A stretch of 64,000 bases of DNA, from positions 52,420 through 116,419 of the forward strand of contig NZ_BMVB01000011.1 of NCBI RefSeq assembly GCF_014650495.1, written 5' to 3'. The stretch comes from Streptomyces cinnamoneus. Lineage in GTDB: Bacteria > Actinomycetota > Actinomycetes > Streptomycetales > Streptomycetaceae. The notes beneath the pieces are model-generated. The model was not told the origin of the DNA, did no database searches, and worked only from the letters and a program-made list of their open reading frames with translations. The translations under genes were made by a program, and so were the position numbers. Of the stretch, positions 28,657-35,982 are shown piece after piece; position 1 is the stretch's first letter; every line of letters begins with the position of its first letter.

Positions 28657-29460
28657 CTAGTCGCGCTCGCAGACGAAGATCGCGGTCCCGGGGATGAGGT
28701 GGCCGCGCAGCGGGGACCAGCCGCCCCACTCCTGGTGGTTCCAGTCCGGCCACTCCGGCTCCACCAGGTCGATCAGCCGGAAGCCGGCCTTCACCACCTC
28801 GCGCACCCGGTCGCCGAGCGTCCGGTGGTGCTCCACGTAGACGGCGCGGCCCGCCTCGTCCTGCTCGACGTACGGGGTGCGGTCGAAGTACGAGGCGGCC
28901 ACGGAGAGCCCCTCCGGCCCGGGCTCGTCGGGGAACGCCCAGCGGATGGGGTGGGTGACGCTGAAGACCCAGCGGCCGCCGGGCCGCAGCACCCTGCGCA
29001 CCTCGCGCATCACCTGGACCGGGTCGGCGACGAAGGGGATCGCCCCGTAGGCGGAACAGGCCAGGTCGAAGGAGCCGTCGGCGAAGGGCAGGGCCCCGGC
29101 GTCCGCCTCGACCAGCGGGAACGGCGAGCCGATCCGCAGGGCGTGCTGCAGCTGTCGGTGGGAGAGGTCCAGGGCCACCGGCCGGGCGCCCCGGGCGGCC
29201 AGCCAGCGCGAGCACTGGGCCGCGCCGGCGCCGATCTCCAGGACGTCGAGCCCGCGCAGGCCGCTCGCCGGGCCGAGCAGCCCGGCCTCCGCCTCGTCCA
29301 GGCCCTCCGGGCCCCAGACGAAGCGGTCGTCCCCGAGGAAGCCGCCGTGCTCGTTCTGGTACTCGTCGGCGTTGCGGTCCCACCAGCCGCGGCTGGCCCT
29401 GCTGCTCTCCGCCTCGCCGCTGGGGCGGCGGGTCGCTTCCGGCTCGTACTGTTCGGTCAT
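28657..29460 (-). CDS. SAM-dependent class I methyltransferase
   Basis: 267-aa Methyltransf_11-type enzyme. The SAM motif I is LDVLEIGAGAAQCSRWLAARG (about residues 62-82), motif II VEADAGALPFADGSFDLACSAYG, and motif III MREVRRVLRPGGRWVFS. The N-terminus SRGWWDRNADEYQNEHGGFLGDDRFVWGPEG is typical of a conserved Streptomyces methyltransferase. ATG 29460 (MTEQYEPEATRR) was chosen because the region further upstream is Arg/Ala-rich and unlike the family; its ribosome site is weak. Substrate unknown. Confidence 0.88.
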   Translation of the reverse strand: MTEQYEPEATRRPSGEAESSRASRGWWDRNADEYQNEHGGFLGDDRFVWGPEGLDEAEAGLLGPASGLRGLDVLEIGAGAAQCSRWLAARGARPVALDLSHRQLQHALRIGSPFPLVEADAGALPFADGSFDLACSAYGAIPFVADPVQVMREVRRVLRPGGRWVFSVTHPIRWAFPDEPGPEGLSVAASYFDRTPYVEQDEAGRAVYVEHHRTLGDRVREVVKAGFRLIDLVEPEWPDWNHQEWGGWSPLRGHLIPGTAIFVCERD

Positions 29461-29719
29461 CTCGACGGTCGCGCCCTTGGCCTCGGCAGTGATACGGCAG
29501 TAATACTCGAAGGAGCGGTGCCCTCGCGTGCCGGTGCGTTCCGGTCGCTCACGCGCTGTCACCGCGGCGCGCGGCAGAAGGCGCCACGCGCGGCTCTTGA
29601 TCTTCGCAGGCGTTCGCCGGAGGGCGACGCTGTGGGGTGTTGCGGGGCGCTCGTGGCCTCGCACAACCCGAGTTGTGCCGGATTTCGGGTATTTCGTCCC
29701 GGGTGTGCGCCTTCGCGCA
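29461..29719. other. Intergenic region between methyltransferase and the rpsA promoter
   Basis: Part of a 508-bp divergent gap. It contains no supported gene; several open frames cross it on both strands but lack ribosome sites. It presumably holds the minus-strand methyltransferase promoter, which I could not place. Confidence 0.5.
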
Positions 29720-29748
29720 TTGACCGTGTCCGGCTGCCCCCGTATGCT
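29720..29748 (+). promoter_or_regulatory. rpsA housekeeping-sigma promoter
   Basis: TTGACC (29720-29725) and TATGCT (29743-29748) separated by 17 bases: a near-consensus HrdB/sigma70-type promoter. Transcription should start near 29755, leaving a leader of roughly 215 bases before the rpsA ATG. Confidence 0.8.
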
Positions 29749-29754
29749 ACAAGT

Positions 29755-29968
29755 TGCGCTGCGGGCCTGCGCGCCTCAGACGGAGCAGGCCGCGCTCGCA
29801 CTTGTTGTATGTCCCCTCGGTTGTCGAGGCGCATTCCGTTTCCGTTCGGGCCTTCGGGCTCCTTACGGAAGCCGCGTCTCCAAGGCTGTCCGGCTTCGGC
29901 AGTGCGATACGGGCTCTCGGCGTAGCAGTACCTACGACTTCAATGTCCGTACCGGAGCCCTTTCCCAC
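29755..29968 (+). promoter_or_regulatory. Long rpsA 5' leader
   Basis: About 214 untranslated bases between the predicted start site and the S1 gene. It can pair GAAGCCG (29868-29874) with CGGCTTC (29891-29897) and has other GC-rich partial stems. S1 is autogenously regulated by its own leader in enterobacteria, so a comparable role is possible here; this is inference. Confidence 0.45.
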
Positions 29969-31474
29969 ATGACGAGCAGCACCGAGACCACCGCCACCAC
30001 CCCGCAGGTTGCGGTCAACGACATCGGTAACGAGGAAGCCTTCCTCGCCGCGATCGACGAGACGATCAAGTACTTCAACGACGGCGACATCGTCGACGGC
30101 GTCATCGTGAAGGTCGACCGGGACGAGGTCCTGCTCGACATCGGTTACAAGACCGAGGGTGTCATCCCCTCCCGCGAGCTCTCGATCAAGCACGACGTCG
30201 ACCCGAACGAGGTCGTCAAGGTCGGCGACGAGATCGAGGCCCTTGTTCTCCAGAAGGAGGACAAGGAAGGCCGCCTGATCCTCTCGAAGAAGCGCGCCCA
30301 GTACGAGCGTGCCTGGGGCACCATCGAGAAGATCAAGGAAGAGGACGGCATCGTCACCGGTACCGTCATCGAGGTCGTCAAGGGTGGTCTCATCCTCGAC
30401 ATCGGCCTCCGTGGCTTCCTGCCGGCCTCCCTGGTCGAGATGCGCCGCGTGCGCGACCTCCAGCCCTACGTGGGCAAGGAGCTCGAGGCCAAGATCATCG
30501 AGCTGGACAAGAACCGCAACAACGTGGTCCTGTCCCGCCGTGCCTGGCTGGAGCAGACCCAGAGCGAGGTCCGCCAGACCTTCCTCACCACCCTCCAGAA
30601 GGGTCAGGTGCGCTCCGGCGTCGTTTCCTCCATCGTCAACTTCGGTGCCTTCGTGGACCTGGGCGGCGTCGACGGTCTCGTCCACGTCTCCGAGCTGTCC
30701 TGGAAGCACATCGACCACCCGTCCGAGGTTGTCGAGGTCGGCCAGGAGGTCACCGTCGAGGTTCTCGACGTGGACATGGACCGCGAGCGCGTCTCCCTGT
30801 CGCTCAAGGCCACCCAGGAAGACCCGTGGCAGCAGTTCGCCCGGACCCACCAGATCGGTCAGGTCGTCCCGGGTAAGGTCACCAAGCTCGTTCCCTTCGG
30901 TGCGTTCGTGCGCGTCGACGAGGGCATCGAGGGCCTGGTCCACATCTCCGAGCTGGCCGAGCGCCACGTGGAGATCCCGGAGCAGGTCGTCCAGGTCAAC
31001 GACGAGATCTTCGTCAAGGTCATCGACATCGACCTCGAGCGTCGTCGCATCAGCCTCTCGCTGAAGCAGGCCAACGAGTCCTTCGGTGCCGACCCGTCCG
31101 TGGTCGAGTTCGACCCGACCCTGTACGGCATGGCCGCGTCCTACGACGACCAGGGCAACTACATCTACCCCGAGGGCTTCGACCCCGAGGCCAACGACTG
31201 GCTCGAGGGCTACGAGAAGCAGCGCGAGGAGTGGGAGCGCCAGTACGCCGAGGCGCAGCAGCGCTTCGAGCAGCACCAGGCGCAGGTCATCAAGTCCCGC
31301 GAGGCCGACGAGCAGGCCGCTGCCGAGGGCGCTGCCGCTCCGGCCGCCGCCTCGGGTGCCGGCAACGTCTCCGGCGGTTCGTACTCCTCGGAGACGGCCG
31401 ACAGCTCCGGCGCCCTGGCGTCGGACGAGGCGCTCGCCGCGCTCCGCGAGAAGCTCGCCGGCGGCCAGAGCTGA
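29969..31474 (+). CDS. rpsA: 30S ribosomal protein S1
   Basis: 501-aa S1, with four S1/OB RNA-binding repeats: about residues 35-105 (GDIVDGVIVKVDRDEVLLDIGYKTEG), 120-185, 205-275 (GQVRSGVVSSIVNFGAFVDLGGVDGLVHVSELSW) and 290-360 (GQVVPGKVTKLVPFGAFVRVDEGIEGLVHISELAE). The Ala/Gln/Glu-rich C-terminal tail lacks repeats 5-6 of enterobacterial S1, as usual for actinobacteria. It helps bind mRNA at the 30S subunit. ATG 29969 (MTSSTETTATTPQVAVNDIG) has GGAG 11 bases upstream. Codons here use more T/GTT/GGT than neighbours, consistent with high expression. Confidence 0.98.
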   Translation: MTSSTETTATTPQVAVNDIGNEEAFLAAIDETIKYFNDGDIVDGVIVKVDRDEVLLDIGYKTEGVIPSRELSIKHDVDPNEVVKVGDEIEALVLQKEDKEGRLILSKKRAQYERAWGTIEKIKEEDGIVTGTVIEVVKGGLILDIGLRGFLPASLVEMRRVRDLQPYVGKELEAKIIELDKNRNNVVLSRRAWLEQTQSEVRQTFLTTLQKGQVRSGVVSSIVNFGAFVDLGGVDGLVHVSELSWKHIDHPSEVVEVGQEVTVEVLDVDMDRERVSLSLKATQEDPWQQFARTHQIGQVVPGKVTKLVPFGAFVRVDEGIEGLVHISELAERHVEIPEQVVQVNDEIFVKVIDIDLERRRISLSLKQANESFGADPSVVEFDPTLYGMAASYDDQGNYIYPEGFDPEANDWLEGYEKQREEWERQYAEAQQRFEQHQAQVIKSREADEQAAAEGAAAPAAASGAGNVSGGSYSSETADSSGALASDEALAALREKLAGGQS

Positions 31475-31509
31475 GGCTCTGACCGGCAGCAGCTGACAGC
31501 TGACTGAAG

Positions 31510-31542
31510 TAAGGCCCGCTCTCCTGTGGAGAGCGGGCCTTA
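31510..31542 (+). terminator. Terminator of rpsA
   Basis: Perfect 15-bp stem (31510-31524 with 31528-31542) and a TGT loop, 35 bases after the S1 stop. Confidence 0.92.
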
Positions 31543-31637
31543 CTCATGCCTGTATGACTCATGCCTGTATGACTCATGCCTGTATGACTCATGCCTGCGT
31601 GACTCATGCCTGCGTGCTCGTCACTCATGACCGCGTG
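31542..31637. repeat. 15-bp tandem repeat after rpsA
   Basis: Five contiguous copies of ACTCATGCCTGTATG (31542-31616; the last two have CG for TA) plus a sixth degenerate copy at 31623-31637 after a six-base insertion. It starts exactly at the right arm of the rpsA terminator. Read on the minus strand it would encode repeats of Gly-Met-Ser-His-Thr, but no ribosome site supports translation. Confidence 0.9.
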
Positions 31638-31729
31638 CTCGTCCTCGTGCGGATCACCCCCGGGGTGCGGGAATGACCATGCCCTTCAAGGGCGTTCTTC
31701 CGTACGGAACATGAGGAGGAGCGGTCACC

Positions 31730-32683
31730 GTGTTGGATCCGCAGGGTTTGTACGAATGGGAGCCCAAGGGGCTCGCCGTGGCCGACCTGGCTCTGGCCCA
31801 GGACACGGCCGGTCTGGTCATGCTCTACCACTTCGAGGGCTACATCGACGCCGGTGAAACGGGCGAGCAGATCGTCAAGCGGCTGCTGGACGACCTGCCG
31901 CACCAGGTCGTGGCCCGCTTCGACCACGACCGGCTCATCGACTACCGGGCGCGCCGCCCCCTGCTGACCTTCGAGCGCGACCGGTGGAGCGCGTACGAGA
32001 TTCCGAAGATCGAGCTGTACCTCGTGCAGGACGCGACCGGCGCCCCCTTCCTGCTGCTCACCGGCCCGGAGCCGGACGTGGAGTGGGAGCGCTTCGCGGC
32101 CGCCGTGGGCGAGCTCGTGGAGCGTCTCGGAGTGCGCCTGGCCGTCAACTTCCACGGCATCCCCATGGGTGTCCCCCACACCCGCCCCGTGGGCATCACC
32201 CCGCACGGCAACCGCACGGACCTCATGCCGGGGCACCGCAGCTACTTCGACGAGGCCCAGGTGCCCGGCAGCGCCGAATCGCTCGTCGAGTACCGCCTGG
32301 CCGAAGCCGGCCACGACGTCCTCGGTGTCGCCGCGCACGTTCCCCACTACGTCGCCCGCTCGCCCTACCCGGACGCCGCGCTGACGGCTCTGGAGGCGAT
32401 CACGGCGGCCACCGGACTCGTTCTGCCGAACACCGCGCACGGGCTGCGCAGCGCCGCCCTGCGCGCCCAGGAAGAGATCGAGCGCCAGATCGCGGAAGGT
32501 GACGAGGAGCTGGTCACGCTCGTCCGCGGGCTTGAGCACCAGTACGACGCGGTGGCCGGGGCCGAGACCCGGGGGAGCCTCGTTGCCGAGCGCGTCGACC
32601 TGCCGTCGGCCGACGAACTGGGCGCGGAATTCGAGCGGTTCCTCGCCGACAGGGCCGACCGGGAGGGCGACGGCGGCCGCTGA
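31730..32683 (+). CDS. PAC2-family protein (proteasome assembly chaperone-like)
   Basis: 317-aa PAC2 family protein. Typical segments are VMLYHFEGYIDAGETGEQIVKRLLDDLPHQVVARFDHDRLIDYRARRP (about residues 29-76) and AVNFHGIPMGVPHTRPVGITPHGN. Eukaryotic PAC2 helps assemble 20S proteasomes and actinobacteria do have a proteasome, but the bacterial role is unproven. The GTG start has GAGGAGGA upstream. CoaE follows after 25 bases, so the two may be co-transcribed. Confidence 0.88.
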   Translation: MLDPQGLYEWEPKGLAVADLALAQDTAGLVMLYHFEGYIDAGETGEQIVKRLLDDLPHQVVARFDHDRLIDYRARRPLLTFERDRWSAYEIPKIELYLVQDATGAPFLLLTGPEPDVEWERFAAAVGELVERLGVRLAVNFHGIPMGVPHTRPVGITPHGNRTDLMPGHRSYFDEAQVPGSAESLVEYRLAEAGHDVLGVAAHVPHYVARSPYPDAALTALEAITAATGLVLPNTAHGLRSAALRAQEEIERQIAEGDEELVTLVRGLEHQYDAVAGAETRGSLVAERVDLPSADELGAEFERFLADRADREGDGGR

Positions 32684-32708
32684 CGGGCGGCCCGATAGCG
32701 TGGGGCCC

Positions 32709-33311
32709 ATGCTGAAGGTGGGCCTCACGGGCGGAATCGGCGCGGGCAAGAGCGAGGTGTCGCGGCTCCTCGGCGCGTACGGAGCGGTCATCGTCGACTC
32801 CGACAGGATCGCGCGCGAAGTGGTGGAGCCGGGTACGCCCGGACTGGCGGCCGTGGTGGCCGAGTTCGGCCCCGGCATCCTCACCCCGGAGGGCGCGCTG
32901 GACCGCCCCGGGCTGGGCGCGATCGTCTTCGCGGACACGGCGCGCCTCGCCGCCCTCAACGCCATCGTGCACCCCCTCGTCCGGGCCCGGTCCGCCGAGC
33001 TGGAGTCCGCGGCGGGCCCGGACGCCGTCGTCGTCCACGACGTCCCCCTCCTCGCCGAGAACGGGCTGGCGCCGCTCTACGACCTGGTCGTGGTCGTCGA
33101 CGCCTCCACCGAGACCCGCCTGGACCGCCTGGTCCGGCTGCGCGGCATGACCGCCGGCGAGGCCCACGCCCGCATGGCGGCCCAGGCCACGCGCGAGCAG
33201 CGGCTGGCCGTGGCCGACCTGGTCATCGACAACGACGGACCTCTGGAGGAGCTGGAGCCCCGGGTCCGGGCGGTGTGGGACGAACTGTGCCGGCGCAGCG
33301 GCGGCCAGTGA
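32709..33311 (+). CDS. coaE: Dephospho-CoA kinase
   Basis: 200-aa last enzyme of CoA synthesis, phosphorylating dephospho-CoA at the 3'-hydroxyl. P-loop GGIGAGKS at residues 8-15, VDSDRIAREVVEPGTPGL, and the lid VVVVDASTETRLDRLVRLRGMTAGEAHARMAAQ. ATG 32709 gives the normal length; the frame extends upstream only as an artefact inside the PAC2 gene. Confidence 0.96.
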   Translation: MLKVGLTGGIGAGKSEVSRLLGAYGAVIVDSDRIAREVVEPGTPGLAAVVAEFGPGILTPEGALDRPGLGAIVFADTARLAALNAIVHPLVRARSAELESAAGPDAVVVHDVPLLAENGLAPLYDLVVVVDASTETRLDRLVRLRGMTAGEAHARMAAQATREQRLAVADLVIDNDGPLEELEPRVRAVWDELCRRSGGQ

Positions 33312-33614
33312 CCTGAGCCGTTCCCTGTACGTCGACCGTCCGTCGTCAGGGGGCGCCCGGTCTTCCCGCGGGGCGTCGGCTGCACGCGACCGGGTTCCTG
33401 GGTGCCGGACGAACGGGTTCGTCCTATCGGGTGAGACGTGGCCGGGGAGCACCGGCTTGCCCGGCCGGCGGAGAAACGTTGCGGACAGGTGGTTCCCGGC
33501 GCAGCCCGGGCCAGGCGCCCTCGCCCCGGCCCGTCGGCGCGCCCTGGTGTCGCTCGCCTGTGCCTAGCGTGGCTGCTCGATCCTGCCCGTCGAGCTGCCA
33601 TCAGGAGACCGCAC
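33312..33614. promoter_or_regulatory. Intergenic region before the TTA-bearing cassette
   Basis: 303 bp between coaE and the membrane-protein gene. It contains an inverted repeat GGACGAAC-GG-GTTCGTCC (33407-33424; eight-base arms, two-base centre), which could be an operator or short hairpin. It differs from the actinobacterial LexA box (CGAAC-N4-GTTCG) in having only two central bases. No clear promoter hexamers. Confidence 0.45.
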
Positions 33615-34208
33615 ATGGCTATGCCGGAACTTCTCGGCGTGGGCCCCAGTTGCTTCGCGCCCCCGCCCGGGCCGCGCTACAAGGAGAGAGCCCTGGGCGT
33701 CGTCTGGGTGTGCGTCGGTCTGTTATGCGCGTACGCCTTCGTCGCCGAGGCGGACAAGGCCGCGGGGAACGTGCCCCACAAGGGAACCCTGACGGTGGAA
33801 CACTGCCGGGTCAGTGCCGGCCTGGGGCGCGGCTCACATGAACACACCGAGTGCACCGGAGCGTTCACGCCGGACGACGGCCACGGCGTGGAGCGGGACG
33901 AGGCGGTCCTCGACGGCGCCTACGTGCCGGGCGAGCGCGTGCGGGTCTATCGCGAGGGCGGCGACTACGAAGTGGTCGGCTGGCGCGCGTTCTGGGGCTG
34001 GCTCGTTCTCTTCTGCGCCGGGGCGCTCGGCGTCTGCCGCGGCCTGGCGATCCTCATGACCGGCATTCACGCGACGACCTTCGAGGAAATGACGGCAGTC
34101 AGGTCCCTGATGGACAGGAAACCGGCAGCCGCTTATGTCACGGCGCTGCGCTGGTCGGCGTTCGCGGGTCTGGGGCTCTGCGCCCTGCTGGCGCTCGTCT
34201 GGCCCTGA
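33615..34208 (+). CDS. Membrane protein of unknown function, TTA codon
   Basis: 197-aa protein with three predicted membrane helices (about residues 27-45, 121-145, 178-196). An extracytoplasmic loop of about 75 residues contains two Cys (EHCRV, TECTG) that could form a disulfide, and a strand-rich stretch YVPGERVRVYREGGDYEVVGW recalling DUF3592-like domains. ATG 33615 has AGGAG seven bases upstream. Leu37 is encoded by TTA (33723-33725), so translation should depend on bldA tRNA. It is first in a four-gene same-strand cluster with WXG100-like genes; a role in handling their export is only inference. Confidence 0.78.
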   Translation: MAMPELLGVGPSCFAPPPGPRYKERALGVVWVCVGLLCAYAFVAEADKAAGNVPHKGTLTVEHCRVSAGLGRGSHEHTECTGAFTPDDGHGVERDEAVLDGAYVPGERVRVYREGGDYEVVGWRAFWGWLVLFCAGALGVCRGLAILMTGIHATTFEEMTAVRSLMDRKPAAAYVTALRWSAFAGLGLCALLALVWP

Positions 34209-34241
34209 CGGGCCGGCCCGTTCCCCCCACAGGAGAAATGC

Positions 34242-34556
34242 ATGGATCTTCGTGTTGACCCCACTCGGCTGGAGGGCTTCTCCCGGCAGATGCACAGGGG
34301 TGCTGACGACGCACGTGAAGTGCTGCGCTACGCCCTGGAATTCACGCATGTCAAAGAGACACAGAGAGGGCTCTTCGGAACGGCGTACGAGGCCCATTCC
34401 GACTTACGCGAGAAGGTCCTGGGCGCTGTGGGCCACCTCGCGAACATCCTCGCCGGCTCGTCGGAGGAATTGCGCAACGCCGCTGCGTACTACCGCGCTA
34501 CCGACCGCTCCGTCGCAGCCCGGCTCGACGCAGCCTCTGCGCGCGAGGGGAAGTGA
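34242..34556 (+). CDS. ESX/EspC-like type VII secretion substrate, TTA codon
   Basis: 104-aa helical protein with the size and pattern of EspC/WXG100-superfamily substrates: MDLRVDPTRLEGFSRQMHRGADDAREVL, a helical hairpin, and near the C-terminus YYRATD, which satisfies the type VII signal YxxxD (Tyr84-Asp88). There is no classical WxG; the turn holds GLFGTAYEAH instead. AGGAG lies six bases before ATG 34242. Leu55 is a TTA codon (34404-34406). Its stop overlaps the next GTG. No ESX ATPase (EccC) gene is in the window, so secretion would rely on machinery encoded elsewhere. Confidence 0.8.
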   Translation: MDLRVDPTRLEGFSRQMHRGADDAREVLRYALEFTHVKETQRGLFGTAYEAHSDLREKVLGAVGHLANILAGSSEELRNAAAYYRATDRSVAARLDAASAREGK

Positions 34557-35299
34557 CCCCGCTCATGGACTTTCCCGATGCGGCGGAGCCCACGGCGTGT
34601 CTGACGCGGCCGGACGTGCCGGAGGAGTTCTCCGATCCCCTGCTCGCGATCACTGCCGCAGGTGATGTCTTCAGCCCCGGCGGCTGGTTCCTCAAACTGG
34701 CCGAGCTCATGCTGACGAAGGACCCCGTGGAATGGGCACAGGAACAGCTGGCGGGGGACTGGAAGGCATACGCCGGCTGTTCCCAGGCGTGGCGGAACGC
34801 GGGGCGGGCGTGCGGAGCCATCGCCCGGAACGTCGAAGCCGGCAGCAAGCGCGTCGACGCGACATGGGACGGGCACGCCGCCGAGGCGGCCATCGACTAT
34901 TTCGAGGCCCTGCGGAAGAACCTCGACGATGTCCAGGACGCGCTGGACACGATGGCCGAGGAATACCGCGTGGTCACGGAGTCGATCGCGAGGACCGGCC
35001 AGGCGATCGGCGGCTGCATCGGTGCGATCATCGACGCCCTGGTGAGCCTTTCCGTCACGACGGCCGCTTCCACGGCCCTCGGCTGGACGGGAGGCGCCGC
35101 CGCCATGGGCTACGCCCTCGGGGCGATGGAGGCGCAGGTCATCCTGATGGAGTGGGAGCGGATGAGCGTGCTCGTGAACGCCGCCCAGCTGGCCATGAAC
35201 GCGAGCTACGCCGTCATGGGGCGGACCGGGGGAGAGATCCTGGCGAGGGTGCACGCCCTTCCCCTGCCGAGGACGAGCTACGACCACCCGGCAGTCTGA
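34553..35299 (+). CDS. WXG100-superfamily-like protein with hydrophobic C-terminal half
   Basis: 248-aa protein coupled to the preceding gene by GTGA (ATG 34565 is a possible alternative start). Residues about 60-150 form a WXG100-like helical hairpin with turn TWDGHAAEAA (Trp105-Gly107). Residues about 148-210 are hydrophobic and Gly/Ala-rich (GGCIGAIIDALVSL...GWTGGAAAMGYALGAM). The C-terminus is short and carries no recognisable toxin domain, unlike LXG/WXG polymorphic toxins. It probably pairs with the 104-aa protein for export; its role is unknown. Confidence 0.72.
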   Translation: MTPLMDFPDAAEPTACLTRPDVPEEFSDPLLAITAAGDVFSPGGWFLKLAELMLTKDPVEWAQEQLAGDWKAYAGCSQAWRNAGRACGAIARNVEAGSKRVDATWDGHAAEAAIDYFEALRKNLDDVQDALDTMAEEYRVVTESIARTGQAIGGCIGAIIDALVSLSVTTAASTALGWTGGAAAMGYALGAMEAQVILMEWERMSVLVNAAQLAMNASYAVMGRTGGEILARVHALPLPRTSYDHPAV

Positions 35300-35320
35300 G
35301 CAGTCCGAAGAGGGGGAGAG

Positions 35321-35653
35321 ATGCCCGAACGAGAAGTGGGGTACGAGGAGTTCCTGGCTCCCGGCCGGGGGCCTGAGCAGGCCCGGGTCGTTCACCAAGC
35401 CCTGCAGCACCTGGCGAGGGGCGGGGCCGGGGCCGTGCTGCAGGAGATGGCGCGTGAGGTCCTCTCCGGCCGGGTCGGGCTCCGCGAGGCGGTCCGCGTG
35501 GGCGCCTACGCCGACGCGCTGGGTGAGCACGCCCACCTGGCGCGCAGGGCGTGGGAGGACATGTCCGCGGAGGAACGCGAGCGCCGCCGGGCGGAGGCCC
35601 GCCGTGCGCTCGACGCGGAGGGGTACGGAGGTGCCGGCACCGGGGAGCGGTGA
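35321..35653 (+). CDS. Small charged hypothetical protein, end of WXG100 cassette
   Basis: 110-aa, mostly helical, Arg/Glu-rich soluble protein (LARRAWEDMSAEERERRRAEARRAL near the C-terminus). ATG 35321 has GGGGGAG five to seven bases upstream and lies 21 bases after the previous stop, so it belongs to the same transcript. No family recognised. Position suggests a chaperone, immunity or accessory partner for the upstream WXG100-like proteins, but sequence gives no direct evidence. Confidence 0.65.
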   Translation: MPEREVGYEEFLAPGRGPEQARVVHQALQHLARGGAGAVLQEMAREVLSGRVGLREAVRVGAYADALGEHAHLARRAWEDMSAEERERRRAEARRALDAEGYGGAGTGER

Positions 35654-35663
35654 GCCCGGGGTG

Positions 35664-35936
35664 CTACGGTCGGGGCCTGCGCTCCTTGACCGGCTCGTAC
35701 GGCGGGACGTCCCGCCCCGGCTGGTAGTGCGGCCCCTGCCGTATGTGCCGTATGACCACGATCAGGTCGACGAGGGCCACCAGGGCCAGCACTCCGCACG
35801 CGATCGCCCAGCCGGGGTGCCCCGCGGCGGCGAAGAGCCAGGCCCCGCCCGTCGCCCAGACCAGGCCGAAGGCGGCCAGTCCGCACCGGAGCCGCAGGGG
35901 GCTCCGCGCGGTGATCGGTTCGTTGCCCGTACGCAT
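35664..35936 (-). CDS. DUF6343-like small membrane protein
   Basis: 90-aa protein starting MRTGNEPITARSPLRLRCGLAAFGLVW, with two hydrophobic helices (about residues 17-36 and 40-60) and a polar, Pro-rich tail ending KERRPRP. The N-terminal SEPxTARSPLRLR pattern is that of DUF6343 proteins, common in Streptomyces. ATG 35936 has GGGAGA nine bases upstream. Function unknown. Convergent with the cassette gene 11 bases away. Confidence 0.72.
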   Translation of the reverse strand: MRTGNEPITARSPLRLRCGLAAFGLVWATGGAWLFAAAGHPGWAIACGVLALVALVDLIVVIRHIRQGPHYQPGRDVPPYEPVKERRPRP

Positions 35937-35982
35937 GGCGCACCATCTCCCGCTTCCAGGGTCCACCCTGCGGGGCGGCGCG

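Noticed and set aside
31290..31628. Minus-strand ORF encoding Gly-Met-Ser-His-Thr repeats
   Set aside because: Produced by the 15-bp tandem repeat and then runs antisense to rpsA; no ribosome site.
31542..31637. CRISPR array
   Set aside because: Units are contiguous with no spacers; no cas genes.
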